This document shows, in pieces, positions 35,569-42,930 of a DNA stretch of 64,000 nt. Position 1 is the stretch's first letter. Each line of letters begins with the position of its first letter. The stretch is taken from positions 5,518,001-5,582,000 of the forward strand of contig NZ_CP094357.1 in the NCBI RefSeq assembly GCF_014779555.2, given 5' to 3'. The notes beneath the pieces were generated by a model. It was not told the origin of the DNA. It was given only the letters and a program-made list of their open reading frames with translations, and ran no database searches. The stretch comes from Lysobacter capsici. GTDB taxonomy: Bacteria > Pseudomonadota > Gammaproteobacteria > Xanthomonadales > Xanthomonadaceae. The translations under genes and the position numbers were made by a program.

Positions 35569-36858
35569 ATGAGCAACGATCCGCGCAAGCACGTCGTCAT
35601 CGTCGGCGGCGGTTTCGGCGGTCTGTGGACGACGCGCGCGCTGGCCTCGGCCGACGTGCGCATCACTCTCATCGATCGCCGCAACCACCATCTGTTTCAG
35701 CCGCTGCTGTATCAGGTCGCCACCGCCGGCCTGTCGGCGCCGGACATCGCCGCGCCGCTGCGTCATATCCTGCGCAAGCAGGCCAACGTCGAAGTGCGGC
35801 TGGGCGAAGTGGTCGGCCTGGACGCGGTCGCGCGCAGCGTCACGCTCGCCGACGGCGAGGTGATCGCTTACGACTACCTGCTGCTGGCCAGCGGCGCGAC
35901 CCACGCCTATTTCGGTCACGACGAATGGGCGCAGCATGCGCCCGGCCTGAAGACGCTCGACGACGCGCTGCACATCCGCCGTCGCGTGCTGACCGCGTTC
36001 GAACGCGCCGAAGCGAGCGACGACGAAGCCGAACGCGCGGCGTGGCTGCATTTCGCCGTGGTCGGCGGCGGCCCGACCGGGGTCGAACTCGCCGGCACCC
36101 TGGCCGAGATCGCGCACAAGACCCTGCGCCGCGAATTCCGCCGCATCGACCCGTCGCAGGCGAAGGTCCGATTGATCGAAGCCGGGCCGCGCGTGCTCGC
36201 GAGCTTTCCCGAGTCGCTGTCGGAAAAAGCCCGCGCGCAGTTGCAGCGACTGGGCGTGGAAGTCGTCACCGGCACGCCGGTCGGCGCGATCGGACGCGAC
36301 GGCTACAGCCTCGGCGCCGAGTTCGTGCCCGCGCGCACCGTGCTGTGGGCGGCCGGCGTCGCCGCCTCGCCGCTGGGCGCGCTGCTCGACGCGCCGCGCG
36401 ACCGCGCCGGCCGGGTGCGGGTCGAACCCGACCTGACCGTGCCCGGCTATCCGGACATCTTCGTCGCCGGCGATCTGGCGAGCATCCAGCAAGCCAATGG
36501 CCAACCGGTGCCGGGTGTCGCGCCGGGCGCCAAGCAGATGGGCAGCTACGTCGCCCGCGCCATCCGCGCGCGCCTCGACGGCCGCACCATCGATGCCTTC
36601 CGTTACGTCGACTACGGCAACCTGGCCACCATCGGCCGCCGCGCCGCGGTGGTCGACCTGCGCGGCTTGAAGTTCTCCGGCTTTCTGGCCTGGGCGTTCT
36701 GGCTGGCCGCGCACGTGTTCTTCCTGATCGGCTTCCGCAACCGCCTGATCGTGATGCTCAACTGGTCGTGGGCGTATTTCACCTACCAGCGCCACGCGCG
36801 GATCATTTTCGGCGGCGCCGGCGAAGACGGCGACGGCAAGGACGACGACGCCGGCTGA
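35569..36858 (+). CDS. ndh: Type II NADH dehydrogenase (NDH-2)
   Basis: Non-proton-pumping NADH:quinone oxidoreductase on the inner face of the membrane. 429 residues. FAD dinucleotide motif VVIVGGGFGGLWTTRAL at the start; second nucleotide motif FAVVGGGPTGVELAGTL at ~165; YPDIFVAGDLASIQ FAD segment; quinone/membrane-associating C-terminus (AFWLAAHVFFLIGFRNRLIV, then NWSWAYFTYQRHARIIFG). The ATG at 35569 is preferred over an earlier one inside tal. Followed by a strong terminator. Confidence 0.94.
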   Translation: MSNDPRKHVVIVGGGFGGLWTTRALASADVRITLIDRRNHHLFQPLLYQVATAGLSAPDIAAPLRHILRKQANVEVRLGEVVGLDAVARSVTLADGEVIAYDYLLLASGATHAYFGHDEWAQHAPGLKTLDDALHIRRRVLTAFERAEASDDEAERAAWLHFAVVGGGPTGVELAGTLAEIAHKTLRREFRRIDPSQAKVRLIEAGPRVLASFPESLSEKARAQLQRLGVEVVTGTPVGAIGRDGYSLGAEFVPARTVLWAAGVAASPLGALLDAPRDRAGRVRVEPDLTVPGYPDIFVAGDLASIQQANGQPVPGVAPGAKQMGSYVARAIRARLDGRTIDAFRYVDYGNLATIGRRAAVVDLRGLKFSGFLAWAFWLAAHVFFLIGFRNRLIVMLNWSWAYFTYQRHARIIFGGAGEDGDGKDDDAG

Positions 36859-36882
36859 GCCAAGCGATCTTCACCGCAACGA

Positions 36883-36914
36883 CGAAGGGCGCCTCGCGGC
36901 GCCCTTCGTTTTTT
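36883..36914 (+). terminator. Intrinsic terminator of the tal-ndh unit
   Basis: Textbook Rho-independent terminator: stem CGAAGGGCGCC (36883-36893) / GGCGCCCTTCG (36898-36908), tetraloop TCGC, then six T (36909-36914). Confidence 0.93.
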
Positions 36915-36939
36915 CGATCGGGTCGAACGCGGCGATCGA

Positions 36940-37368
36940 TCAGGTGTAACCGTCGTAATAGAACGCGGTGGCCTGCACGTTCTTGGTCGCGCCGGTATCG
37001 AGATCGGTGATGGTCACGCGCAAGGTGGCCTCGCCGTCGCCCTGGGTTTCGGTGCTGATCGACTTCTCGCAATAAGACTGATTGCCGCAACCGGCCGGCA
37101 CGGTGTTGGTCTCCAGGTCGCGCCAGGCATAGGAATAATTGCCCGCGCCCAGGCCGGCGACCTGGAACAGCGCGGTGGTCGGATTGGTCGCGCCGCCCGG
37201 CCGCCACACCGAGGTGCAGCTGAAGGCCTCGGGCACGTCCAGTGCAAAGGTGTCGACAAAGCAGGTCACCACCGCATTGCTCATGTCGCCCGCTCGTGCC
37301 GGCTGGCTGTGCGCCAGCCCAAGAACTGCAATCAACGCGCCCACCGCCCATAGCTTGATGCCGTGCAT
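36940..37368 (-). CDS. Small secreted protein, unknown function
   Basis: 142 residues with a signal peptide (cleavage near ARAG, residue ~26). The mature part has four Cys and a beta-rich, Thr/Asn-rich composition (AVVTCFVDTFALDVPEAFSC, GCGNQSYCEKSISTETQGDG), consistent with a small disulfide-bonded extracellular domain. No known family recognised. Stands alone between terminators. Confidence 0.65.
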   Translation of the reverse strand: MHGIKLWAVGALIAVLGLAHSQPARAGDMSNAVVTCFVDTFALDVPEAFSCTSVWRPGGATNPTTALFQVAGLGAGNYSYAWRDLETNTVPAGCGNQSYCEKSISTETQGDGEATLRVTITDLDTGATKNVQATAFYYDGYT

Positions 37369-37636
37369 ACACCCTCCATTGGTCTGCGTGACGCGGGCCG
37401 CGATCGGCCCGCGCGATTCGGGAAACCGCCGGTCCGGGCGGCTTCGAGCGCGAGTCTAGACAGGCCCGCGGGCGCGCAGACGCCTGGCGCGGCGGGCGCA
37501 TGCGGGAGTGCGATGCGGCTTCCACTTTATCCCCGATGCGCAGCACGTCCTGGCGGAATCGCATCGCAAGTGCAGCATGCCGGCCATCGCCGGGCGCGCG
37601 CCGATCGCATCGGCCGATGACGGTCCGAACGCCGAC

Positions 37637-38104
37637 TCAGTGCCGATCGATCCGGCACAGGAAGCAGCCGAACCGCGCGTTATGCGCCATCACGCTGACC
37701 ACGCCGTCGATCGCGAACAGCAACTGCAGTTCGTCCTGCGCCGCCGCGCCCTCGACCGCGCGCGCATCGCGCATCCAGCCGTCGCCGTCGTAGGCGCGCA
37801 GCGACAGATACCGGGTCGCCAGGATCGGCGGCAGTTCGTTGCGATACGTCGGCGCCTGCAGCGCGGCCTCGCGCACGAAGATCGGACCGCTGGCGCGATA
37901 CGGCCCCAGCGCATGGTGTTCGTACGGCAGCAGCAACAACGTCTCGCCGACCGCGGCGTCGGTCAGCGACACCCGGCAGGGATAACCGCGCGGCGAATCG
38001 GCGACGACGCGGCGCATGTCGTGGGCGCGCAGGCGGTCGTCGTCGAGCGCGAACAAGGGACGGAACGGTTCGGGCGACAGGCCGCTGATGCGATAGGCGT
38101 TCAT
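37637..38104 (-). CDS. DUF1203 family protein
   Basis: 155 residues from the ATG at 38104 (ribosome-binding site GGAG just ahead). Begins MNAYRISGLSPEPFRPLFAL and has the family's CRVSLTDAAVGETLLLLPYE segment and C-terminal ARFGCFLCRIDRH. Cytoplasmic, no membrane segment, function unknown. Confidence 0.85.
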   Translation of the reverse strand: MNAYRISGLSPEPFRPLFALDDDRLRAHDMRRVVADSPRGYPCRVSLTDAAVGETLLLLPYEHHALGPYRASGPIFVREAALQAPTYRNELPPILATRYLSLRAYDGDGWMRDARAVEGAAAQDELQLLFAIDGVVSVMAHNARFGCFLCRIDRH

Positions 38105-38223
38105 GGGCGACTCCAGGCGATGGCTTGGCGTCACGATAGCCATCGCCTCGCGCGGTCGATATCCGGATCTTGTCGCGGCCGCGCCCGCGCATGCGCCGCC
38201 TGTCGCGGCGGTGATCGGCCCAT

Positions 38224-38250
38224 AAAAACGGCCCGGTTTCCCGGGCCGTT
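38224..38250 (-). terminator. Intrinsic terminator of rpoH
   Basis: Read on the minus strand: AACGGCCCGG-gaaa-CCGGGCCGTT followed by five T (complement of 38224-38228). Lies 28 bases after the rpoH stop. Confidence 0.92.
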
Positions 38251-38277
38251 GGATTGCATCGTCTTGTTCGAAGCTGC

Positions 38278-39156
38278 TTACGCCGCGAACAGACCGCGCA
38301 TTTTCTTCAGCGCGTTGGCTTCGATCTGGCGGATACGCTCGGCGCTGACGCCGTATTCGTCGGCCAGTTCCTGCAGGGTGATCTTGCTGTCGTCGTCGAG
38401 CCAGCGGCGCTTGATGATGTCGCGCGAACGCGCATCCAGGCCGGACAGACCTTCGCGCAGCAGACCCAGCTTGCTGTCTTCTTCGTCTTCGCGCTCGTAG
38501 GACTGCGACGGGTCTTCCTCGGCGGCGCGCAGGTACGCGGCCGGCGAAGGCGGCGCGTGATCGTCGTCCTCATCGGACGGCGCGTCGAAGCCGATGTCGC
38601 GACCCGACAAACGCGATTCCATCTCGAGCACTTCGCGCTCGGAGACGTTGAGGTCCTTGGCGACCTGGCTCACCTCTTCGGCGTTCATCCAGCCCAGGCG
38701 CTTCTTGCTCTTGCGCAGGTTGAAGAACAGCTTGCGCTGGGCCTTGGTCGTGGCGACCTTGACGATGCGCCAGTTCTTGAGGATGAACTCGTGCATCTCG
38801 GCGCGGATCCAATGCACCGCGAACGAAACCAGGCGGACGCCCTGGTCGGGGTCGAAGCGCTTGACCGCCTTCATCAGGCCGATATTGCCTTCCTGGATGA
38901 GGTCGCCGATCTGCAGGCCATAGCCGTTGTAGCCGCGGGCCACGTGGACCACGAAGCGCAGATGCGAATGGACGAGTTCGCGCGCCGCGTCGAGGTCTTC
39001 GTCCTCGCGGAAACGGCGGGCCAGGGCCTGCTCGTCTTCGGCGGTCAGCACCGGGATCTGATGCACCGCGCCGATATACGCGTCCAGCGAACCGAGCGCG
39101 CTGGGCACAGGCAGGTTGTTGGTGACGAGAGCAGCGGATTGGGCAATAGAGGTCAT
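38278..39156 (-). CDS. rpoH: Heat-shock RNA polymerase sigma factor (sigma-32)
   Basis: Directs transcription of chaperone and protease genes. 292 residues. Region 2 with LVHSHLRFVVHVARGYNGYG, LQIGDLIQEGNIGLMKAVKR and the FAVHWIRAEMHEFILKNW segment; the RpoH-box region QRKLFFNLRKSKKRL (recognition by FtsH/DnaK control) is present; region 4 LQELADEYGVSAERIRQIEA. ATG at 39156 chosen; in-frame ATGs at 39165 and 39180 are possible. Preceded by a ~520-bp AT-rich leader, followed by an intrinsic terminator. Confidence 0.95.
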   Translation of the reverse strand: MTSIAQSAALVTNNLPVPSALGSLDAYIGAVHQIPVLTAEDEQALARRFREDEDLDAARELVHSHLRFVVHVARGYNGYGLQIGDLIQEGNIGLMKAVKRFDPDQGVRLVSFAVHWIRAEMHEFILKNWRIVKVATTKAQRKLFFNLRKSKKRLGWMNAEEVSQVAKDLNVSEREVLEMESRLSGRDIGFDAPSDEDDDHAPPSPAAYLRAAEEDPSQSYEREDEEDSKLGLLREGLSGLDARSRDIIKRRWLDDDSKITLQELADEYGVSAERIRQIEANALKKMRGLFAA

Positions 39157-39676
39157 GGGCGTCATCTTAGCAGTCGGCATATAGGACTGCTAAAGGGGGA
39201 AAAGGTTCCGCTGTGTTGCGGGATTGGAACGCACGAACGCGATCGCGGGGTGTCGGTCGCATTCGCTGGTACGGGCCTTGGCCGACAGTCCGGTCAAAAC
39301 CATGAAACCGAGTCGAAAATTCAACAACATCAATATGTTACAAAATACAGCCGGTAAATCCTTGTGAATCTTTCCGCGCGCCGGCCGAATCTGGCGTGCG
39401 TTATTCGGCGCTACCGGGCGTCCAATCCGGCGGTTTATTGCCAATTCGAGCCGAATCCCTTTATCCGCGGTTACGCCAGCGGTTTTTCGCGGCGCGGCGG
39501 CGGGCGGGATAACTATTTGAACCTTATGAATTAAAAGATTATTAAGAACGGGCGTCACAGCCGCTCCACCAGCCCTTCGCAGGGCCCGGGCCTCATCGAT
39601 CACGACCCAGATCGACCGCAAAACCGGGCCGTTTCCGGCATCTTCCAGACTGCTTGATCGGCGCCAAAGGCGACAA
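39157..39676. promoter_or_regulatory. AT-rich intergenic region upstream of rpoH
   Basis: The most AT-rich DNA of the window: ttcaacaacatcaatatgtt (39319-39338) and aactatttgaaccttatgaa (39514-39533) onward to ttaagaac. It should hold the rpoH promoter(s), which run right to left, and the 3' end of the NanE-like operon. A frame of 143 codons on the minus strand (39190-39621) lacks any family resemblance and is not called. No hexamer pair at clean spacing was found. Confidence 0.55.
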
Positions 39677-40372
39677 TTAGCGTTCGATCGCCTTCATTTC
39701 GCCGACAAAGCGCGCCGTGATGTTCTGCGGGCGGGTAATGGCACTGCCTATGACCACGAAATCCGCGCCGAGTTGCAGCGCGCGGGCGGCCTGCTGAGGC
39801 GTGTCGATCCCGCCTTCAGCCACCAGCAGGCAACCGTCGACAGCCCGGCGCATGCGCCGGAACGCGGCGAAGTCGTCGTCCGGCAGGCGCTGCCCCCGGG
39901 TGGCCTGCGTATGGCCGAGCGCCGCGCTGGACACGCAGTCGAAACCCAGCGCCTGCGCCCGCAGGGCCTCGACCGTGGTCGCCACCTCGGCCATCAGCCG
40001 CAGGCCCGGATGTCGCTTGCGGATCGCGGCGTAGAAGTCGGCCAGGCGCTGGCCGCCCGGGCGACGACGCTCGCTCGCGTCCAGGCCGGCCATGTCGGCG
40101 CCGGCCTGCGCCACCTGATCGATCTCGGCCAGGGTCGGGGTCAGCGCGATCTCGCAATCCGAATAGACCTGGGTCAGCACGCCGATCAGCGGCGCATCCA
40201 CGGCGGCGCGGATCCGGGCGATGTCGTTGCCGCCGTTGGCCAGCACCCCGCAGGCGCCGCCCTCGATCGCCGCGCGCGCCATCGCCGGCATGCAACCGTG
40301 CATGGGTTCGCCGGGCAAGGCCTGGCACGACACCACCAAGCCGCCGCGCAGGCGTTCGAACAAGCGGCTCAT
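39677..40372 (-). CDS. NanE-like TIM-barrel protein with altered active site
   Basis: 231 residues, clearly homologous over its whole length to N-acetylmannosamine-6-phosphate 2-epimerase (GLVVSCQALPGEPMHGCM; TPQQAARALQLGADFVV; SAITRPQNITARFVGEM). Residues conserved in real NanE differ: GIRAN is GVLAN (Arg to Leu), the catalytic Lys motif GI(I/V)KRDY is GVLTQVY (Lys to Thr), and MAD(I) is MAE(V) (Asp to Glu). The EGG Glu and ITRP Arg remain. It is therefore probably not a ManNAc-6-P epimerase. Last gene of a four-gene operon, ATGA overlap with the preceding stop; no nanA/nanK neighbours. Confidence 0.85.
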   Translation of the reverse strand: MSRLFERLRGGLVVSCQALPGEPMHGCMPAMARAAIEGGACGVLANGGNDIARIRAAVDAPLIGVLTQVYSDCEIALTPTLAEIDQVAQAGADMAGLDASERRRPGGQRLADFYAAIRKRHPGLRLMAEVATTVEALRAQALGFDCVSSAALGHTQATRGQRLPDDDFAAFRRMRRAVDGCLLVAEGGIDTPQQAARALQLGADFVVIGSAITRPQNITARFVGEMKAIER

Positions 40373-40722
40373 CGTCCTGCGTCGCCGCGCACCGTCGGCA
40401 GCGGCGCATCGTTGAGCAGACGCGCATCGAGCAGGTCCCACCAGCGATCCTGTTCGATCCGCCGCTGCTCCCAGGCCGGGTTCGCGGAACGGCGCGACAC
40501 CTCGCGACGGTAATCGCCCCAGCCGGCCTCGTCCGCGAACGAAATCCAGTGCTCCAGGCTGTGCACGCCCGGCCCGACCGTGCACACGTACCAGCGCGGA
40601 GCGTGGGCCATCTCCAGGCCGTCGTAGAACCAGCGTTCGCGTTCGCCGACCCAGCGCCAGAACGCGGGCAGATCGGCGCGCGCGGCGGCGGTCGGGCGGA
40701 AGGTGTAGATCAGATGCAGCAT
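40369..40722 (-). CDS. Small protein, possibly a dimeric alpha/beta-barrel (NIPSNAP-like)
   Basis: 117 residues. Starts MLHLIYTFRPTAAARADLPA, with a later VHSLEHWISFADEAGWGDYR segment. The strand-helix-strand pattern and the aromatic W/Y/F-rich core recall NIPSNAP/Dabb-type small barrels, but I do not recognise the family with certainty. Stop overlaps the NanE-like start (ATGA); begins 20 bases after the acyltransferase stop. Such barrels often act in small-molecule pathways as lyase or oxygenase-like enzymes. No assigned function. Confidence 0.55.
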   Translation of the reverse strand: MLHLIYTFRPTAAARADLPAFWRWVGERERWFYDGLEMAHAPRWYVCTVGPGVHSLEHWISFADEAGWGDYRREVSRRSANPAWEQRRIEQDRWWDLLDARLLNDAPLPTVRGDAGR

Positions 40723-40742
40723 GGCGCCTCCGCGTGCATGGA

Positions 40743-41909
40743 CTACAGAAACGCTCGCCAGGCCGGGCTCAGGTGCGCGCCCAGTTCGCGCCGATGGCGC
40801 TCGGCGAAGCGCCGGTTGTGCCGGCGCACCGCGATCGGATCGAGCGAGCGATCGGTCAGCAGCACCGCCGCGGCCAGCGGCTCGATGCGCGCGCCGCGCT
40901 TGGCTTTCGCGTGCAGGGCCGAAGTCGACAAGCGCAGTTCGCCGAGTCCCGCGCGGGCGGCGTAGTCGATCGGTTCGTAGCAGGTCAGGACGAAGTAGCG
41001 GAAATCGCGATCGTCCAGGCGGTAATCGCAACCGTAGTAGCGCGCATGCAGCGCGCGGCCGAAGCGATACAGCAGGCACAGCGCGACGATGCGCTGGTCG
41101 CGTCGCGCCACGACCGCGATGGGCAACACGCCCGCGCGGCGTTGCGCCTCGAGCATCCGCTGCATCCAGGCCGCGCCCTGCGTGCTGCCGTAGCGGGCGC
41201 GGTTGCAGGCGATCAGTTCCGCCACCCGCGCCTGCTCGGAAGGATCGATGGCGCCCCATTCGACCCGATTGCCGCAGCGCGCGAACGCGGCGATCTCGGC
41301 CCTGACTTCGAAGCGATCGTGGCTGTTCCGCCCCGCCATCAGCCCGGCCAGTCCGCCCGGCGGAACCTCGATGTTCGCTTCGGCCGAATGCAGCAGCACG
41401 CTGGCGCCGCAAATCTCGGCCAGTTCGCGCGCGACCGCCAGCGGCAGATACGGCAGGACCACGCCGGCGTCGCCGCGCTCGCGCGCGATGCCGGCCATCG
41501 CCGGCAGCAGGCGCCTCAATGCCTGCGCGCGCCGGCGCCCGCTCACGCACGGCACCTGGTTATGGGTCGAACGCCGTCCACCGCCCCAGACGAAGCCACG
41601 CGTCCACGGGCCGCGAACGTCGCTGAAGAAAGCGCCGAGCTCGAACAGTTCGTCGTCGCGTTCGCCAGCCCATAGCGGGCACGCGGCTAGCAATCCGGCC
41701 GCGCTCCAGACCGCAAGCACCTCGCACGCGCCCAGGGCGTAATCCAGCCCGGCCAGCCAGGCATGGCTGTTGTAGAAATTCTGATCGCTGACCAGCGCAT
41801 CCCACTCGTGCTCGTCGATGGCGGCGACGCCCCGACACAGCGACACCTTCAGCGCATCATCCGCTTCGCCGGTGCGTTCGGCCCGTGGCTGCAGCAGACA
41901 GGCGCGCAT
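40743..41909 (-). CDS. GNAT-superfamily acyltransferase (FemAB/BioF2-like)
   Basis: 388 residues, the two-lobe length typical of FemAB/BioF2-like GNATs. The C-terminal lobe shows LPIAVVARRDQRIVALCLLY, RALHARYYGCDYRLDDRDF and LRLSTSALHAKAKRG, the pattern of proteins annotated as GNAT or peptidoglycan-bridge-like acyl/aminoacyl transferases acting on acyl-CoA or aminoacyl donors. Acceptor unknown. Starts 5 bases after the methyltransferase stop; same operon. Confidence 0.7.
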   Translation of the reverse strand: MRACLLQPRAERTGEADDALKVSLCRGVAAIDEHEWDALVSDQNFYNSHAWLAGLDYALGACEVLAVWSAAGLLAACPLWAGERDDELFELGAFFSDVRGPWTRGFVWGGGRRSTHNQVPCVSGRRRAQALRRLLPAMAGIARERGDAGVVLPYLPLAVARELAEICGASVLLHSAEANIEVPPGGLAGLMAGRNSHDRFEVRAEIAAFARCGNRVEWGAIDPSEQARVAELIACNRARYGSTQGAAWMQRMLEAQRRAGVLPIAVVARRDQRIVALCLLYRFGRALHARYYGCDYRLDDRDFRYFVLTCYEPIDYAARAGLGELRLSTSALHAKAKRGARIEPLAAAVLLTDRSLDPIAVRRHNRRFAERHRRELGAHLSPAWRAFL

Positions 41910-41913
41910 GGCC

Positions 41914-42666
41914 TCAGGCTTTGCGGGCGAGAATCAGCGCCGCATGCGGACGATCCAGGTACGCGCGCAGCAACGGCGCCGCAGCGGACGGGTCGGACGC
42001 GGTGCTGGGATCGCGCCAGACCAGATCGGTCATGCCGGCCTCGCGCAATGCCGCTTCCAATGTCGCGCGCGACCAGTACCAGGCATGCACGCTCGCCTGA
42101 TAGCGGCCGTGGCACAGCTCCAGGCGGATGCGCGCGCCGTCGCTGCGCGGCGGGCGATCGTGGTCGTCGTCGGGAATCAGGCGAAAGCCGTAGGCCTGGT
42201 AATAGTCCGGATCGGGCTGGTAGTCCGGATGGATCGGCAGCGCGACCAATCGCCCGCCGGGACGCAGCAATCCGGCGAGCGCGCCGCACATCTCGCCCAG
42301 CTCCTTCACGCTGGTGGCGTAAGGCAGCACATAGACGCTGAGCACCACATCGAAACGGCCGGCGAAGCGCGGCTGCAGTTCCGATACGAACTCGATGTCC
42401 AGCCCTTCTTTCTCGGCCCGGCGCCGGGCGTAACCGAGCATGCCGTCGGCCAGGTCGTAGCCGACCACCGAGCGGGCGCCGCTGCGTTTGAGAAGACGCG
42501 AATACAGACCGCTGCCGCAACCGAAGTCGAGCACGTCCAGGCCATGCAGATCGCCGAGCGCCGCGATCACGCTCGGCGTCTCGATATCGTGCCGGAACGG
42601 CCAACTCGCCATGTCCTCGTACAACGCGGCCAGCTCATCGAACTGCGCGGCGACTTCCTTGCTCAT
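41914..42666 (-). CDS. Class I SAM-dependent methyltransferase
   Basis: 250 residues. SAM-binding motif I VLDFGCGSGLYSRLL, acidic motif II around GYDLADGM, motif III FDVVLSVYVLPYA. The C-terminal part (CHGRYQASVHAWYWSRATLE) is typical of small-molecule O/N-methyltransferases of the ToxA-like type. First gene of the four-gene operon methyltransferase - acyltransferase - small barrel - NanE-like. The acceptor cannot be inferred. Confidence 0.87.
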   Translation of the reverse strand: MSKEVAAQFDELAALYEDMASWPFRHDIETPSVIAALGDLHGLDVLDFGCGSGLYSRLLKRSGARSVVGYDLADGMLGYARRRAEKEGLDIEFVSELQPRFAGRFDVVLSVYVLPYATSVKELGEMCGALAGLLRPGGRLVALPIHPDYQPDPDYYQAYGFRLIPDDDHDRPPRSDGARIRLELCHGRYQASVHAWYWSRATLEAALREAGMTDLVWRDPSTASDPSAAAPLLRAYLDRPHAALILARKA

Positions 42667-42866
42667 CGGACTCTCCCGGCGATCGAGCGATCGTTTTGTG
42701 CGAGTCGCGAGTTAGGCAAATCCGCGCGCGCGCGGTAGCGCCGGCAATCACGTTTCCAAAGCGGCGCGGCTAACCGACGCTCACACTGGGACGGCGATCG
42801 TGCATGCCGCCACGGCCGTCGCCCGGGGCGTTCAAATCTGCAACAACGCATGCGTTCGCACGCACC

Positions 42867-42902
42867 GGAAAACGAACAGGCCGACTTGCGCCGGCCTGTT
42901 CG
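42867..42902 (-). terminator. Intrinsic terminator of the glycan operon
   Basis: Minus-strand reading: CGAACAGGCC-...-GGCCTGTTCG (42902-42893 with 42882-42873), then CGTTTTCC with four T. Lies 28 bases after the DUF5916 stop and ends the long minus-strand operon. Confidence 0.85.
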
Positions 42903-42930
42903 TGGACACCTGTCTTTGTCGCGCGGGCGA

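Noticed and set aside
39190-39621. 143-codon minus-strand frame in the rpoH upstream region
   Set aside because: No ribosome-binding site, no recognisable family, lies in AT-rich regulatory DNA.
39677-40372. Calling this gene nanE and inferring sialic acid catabolism
   Set aside because: Key active-site residues differ and no nanA, nanK or transporter genes are present.
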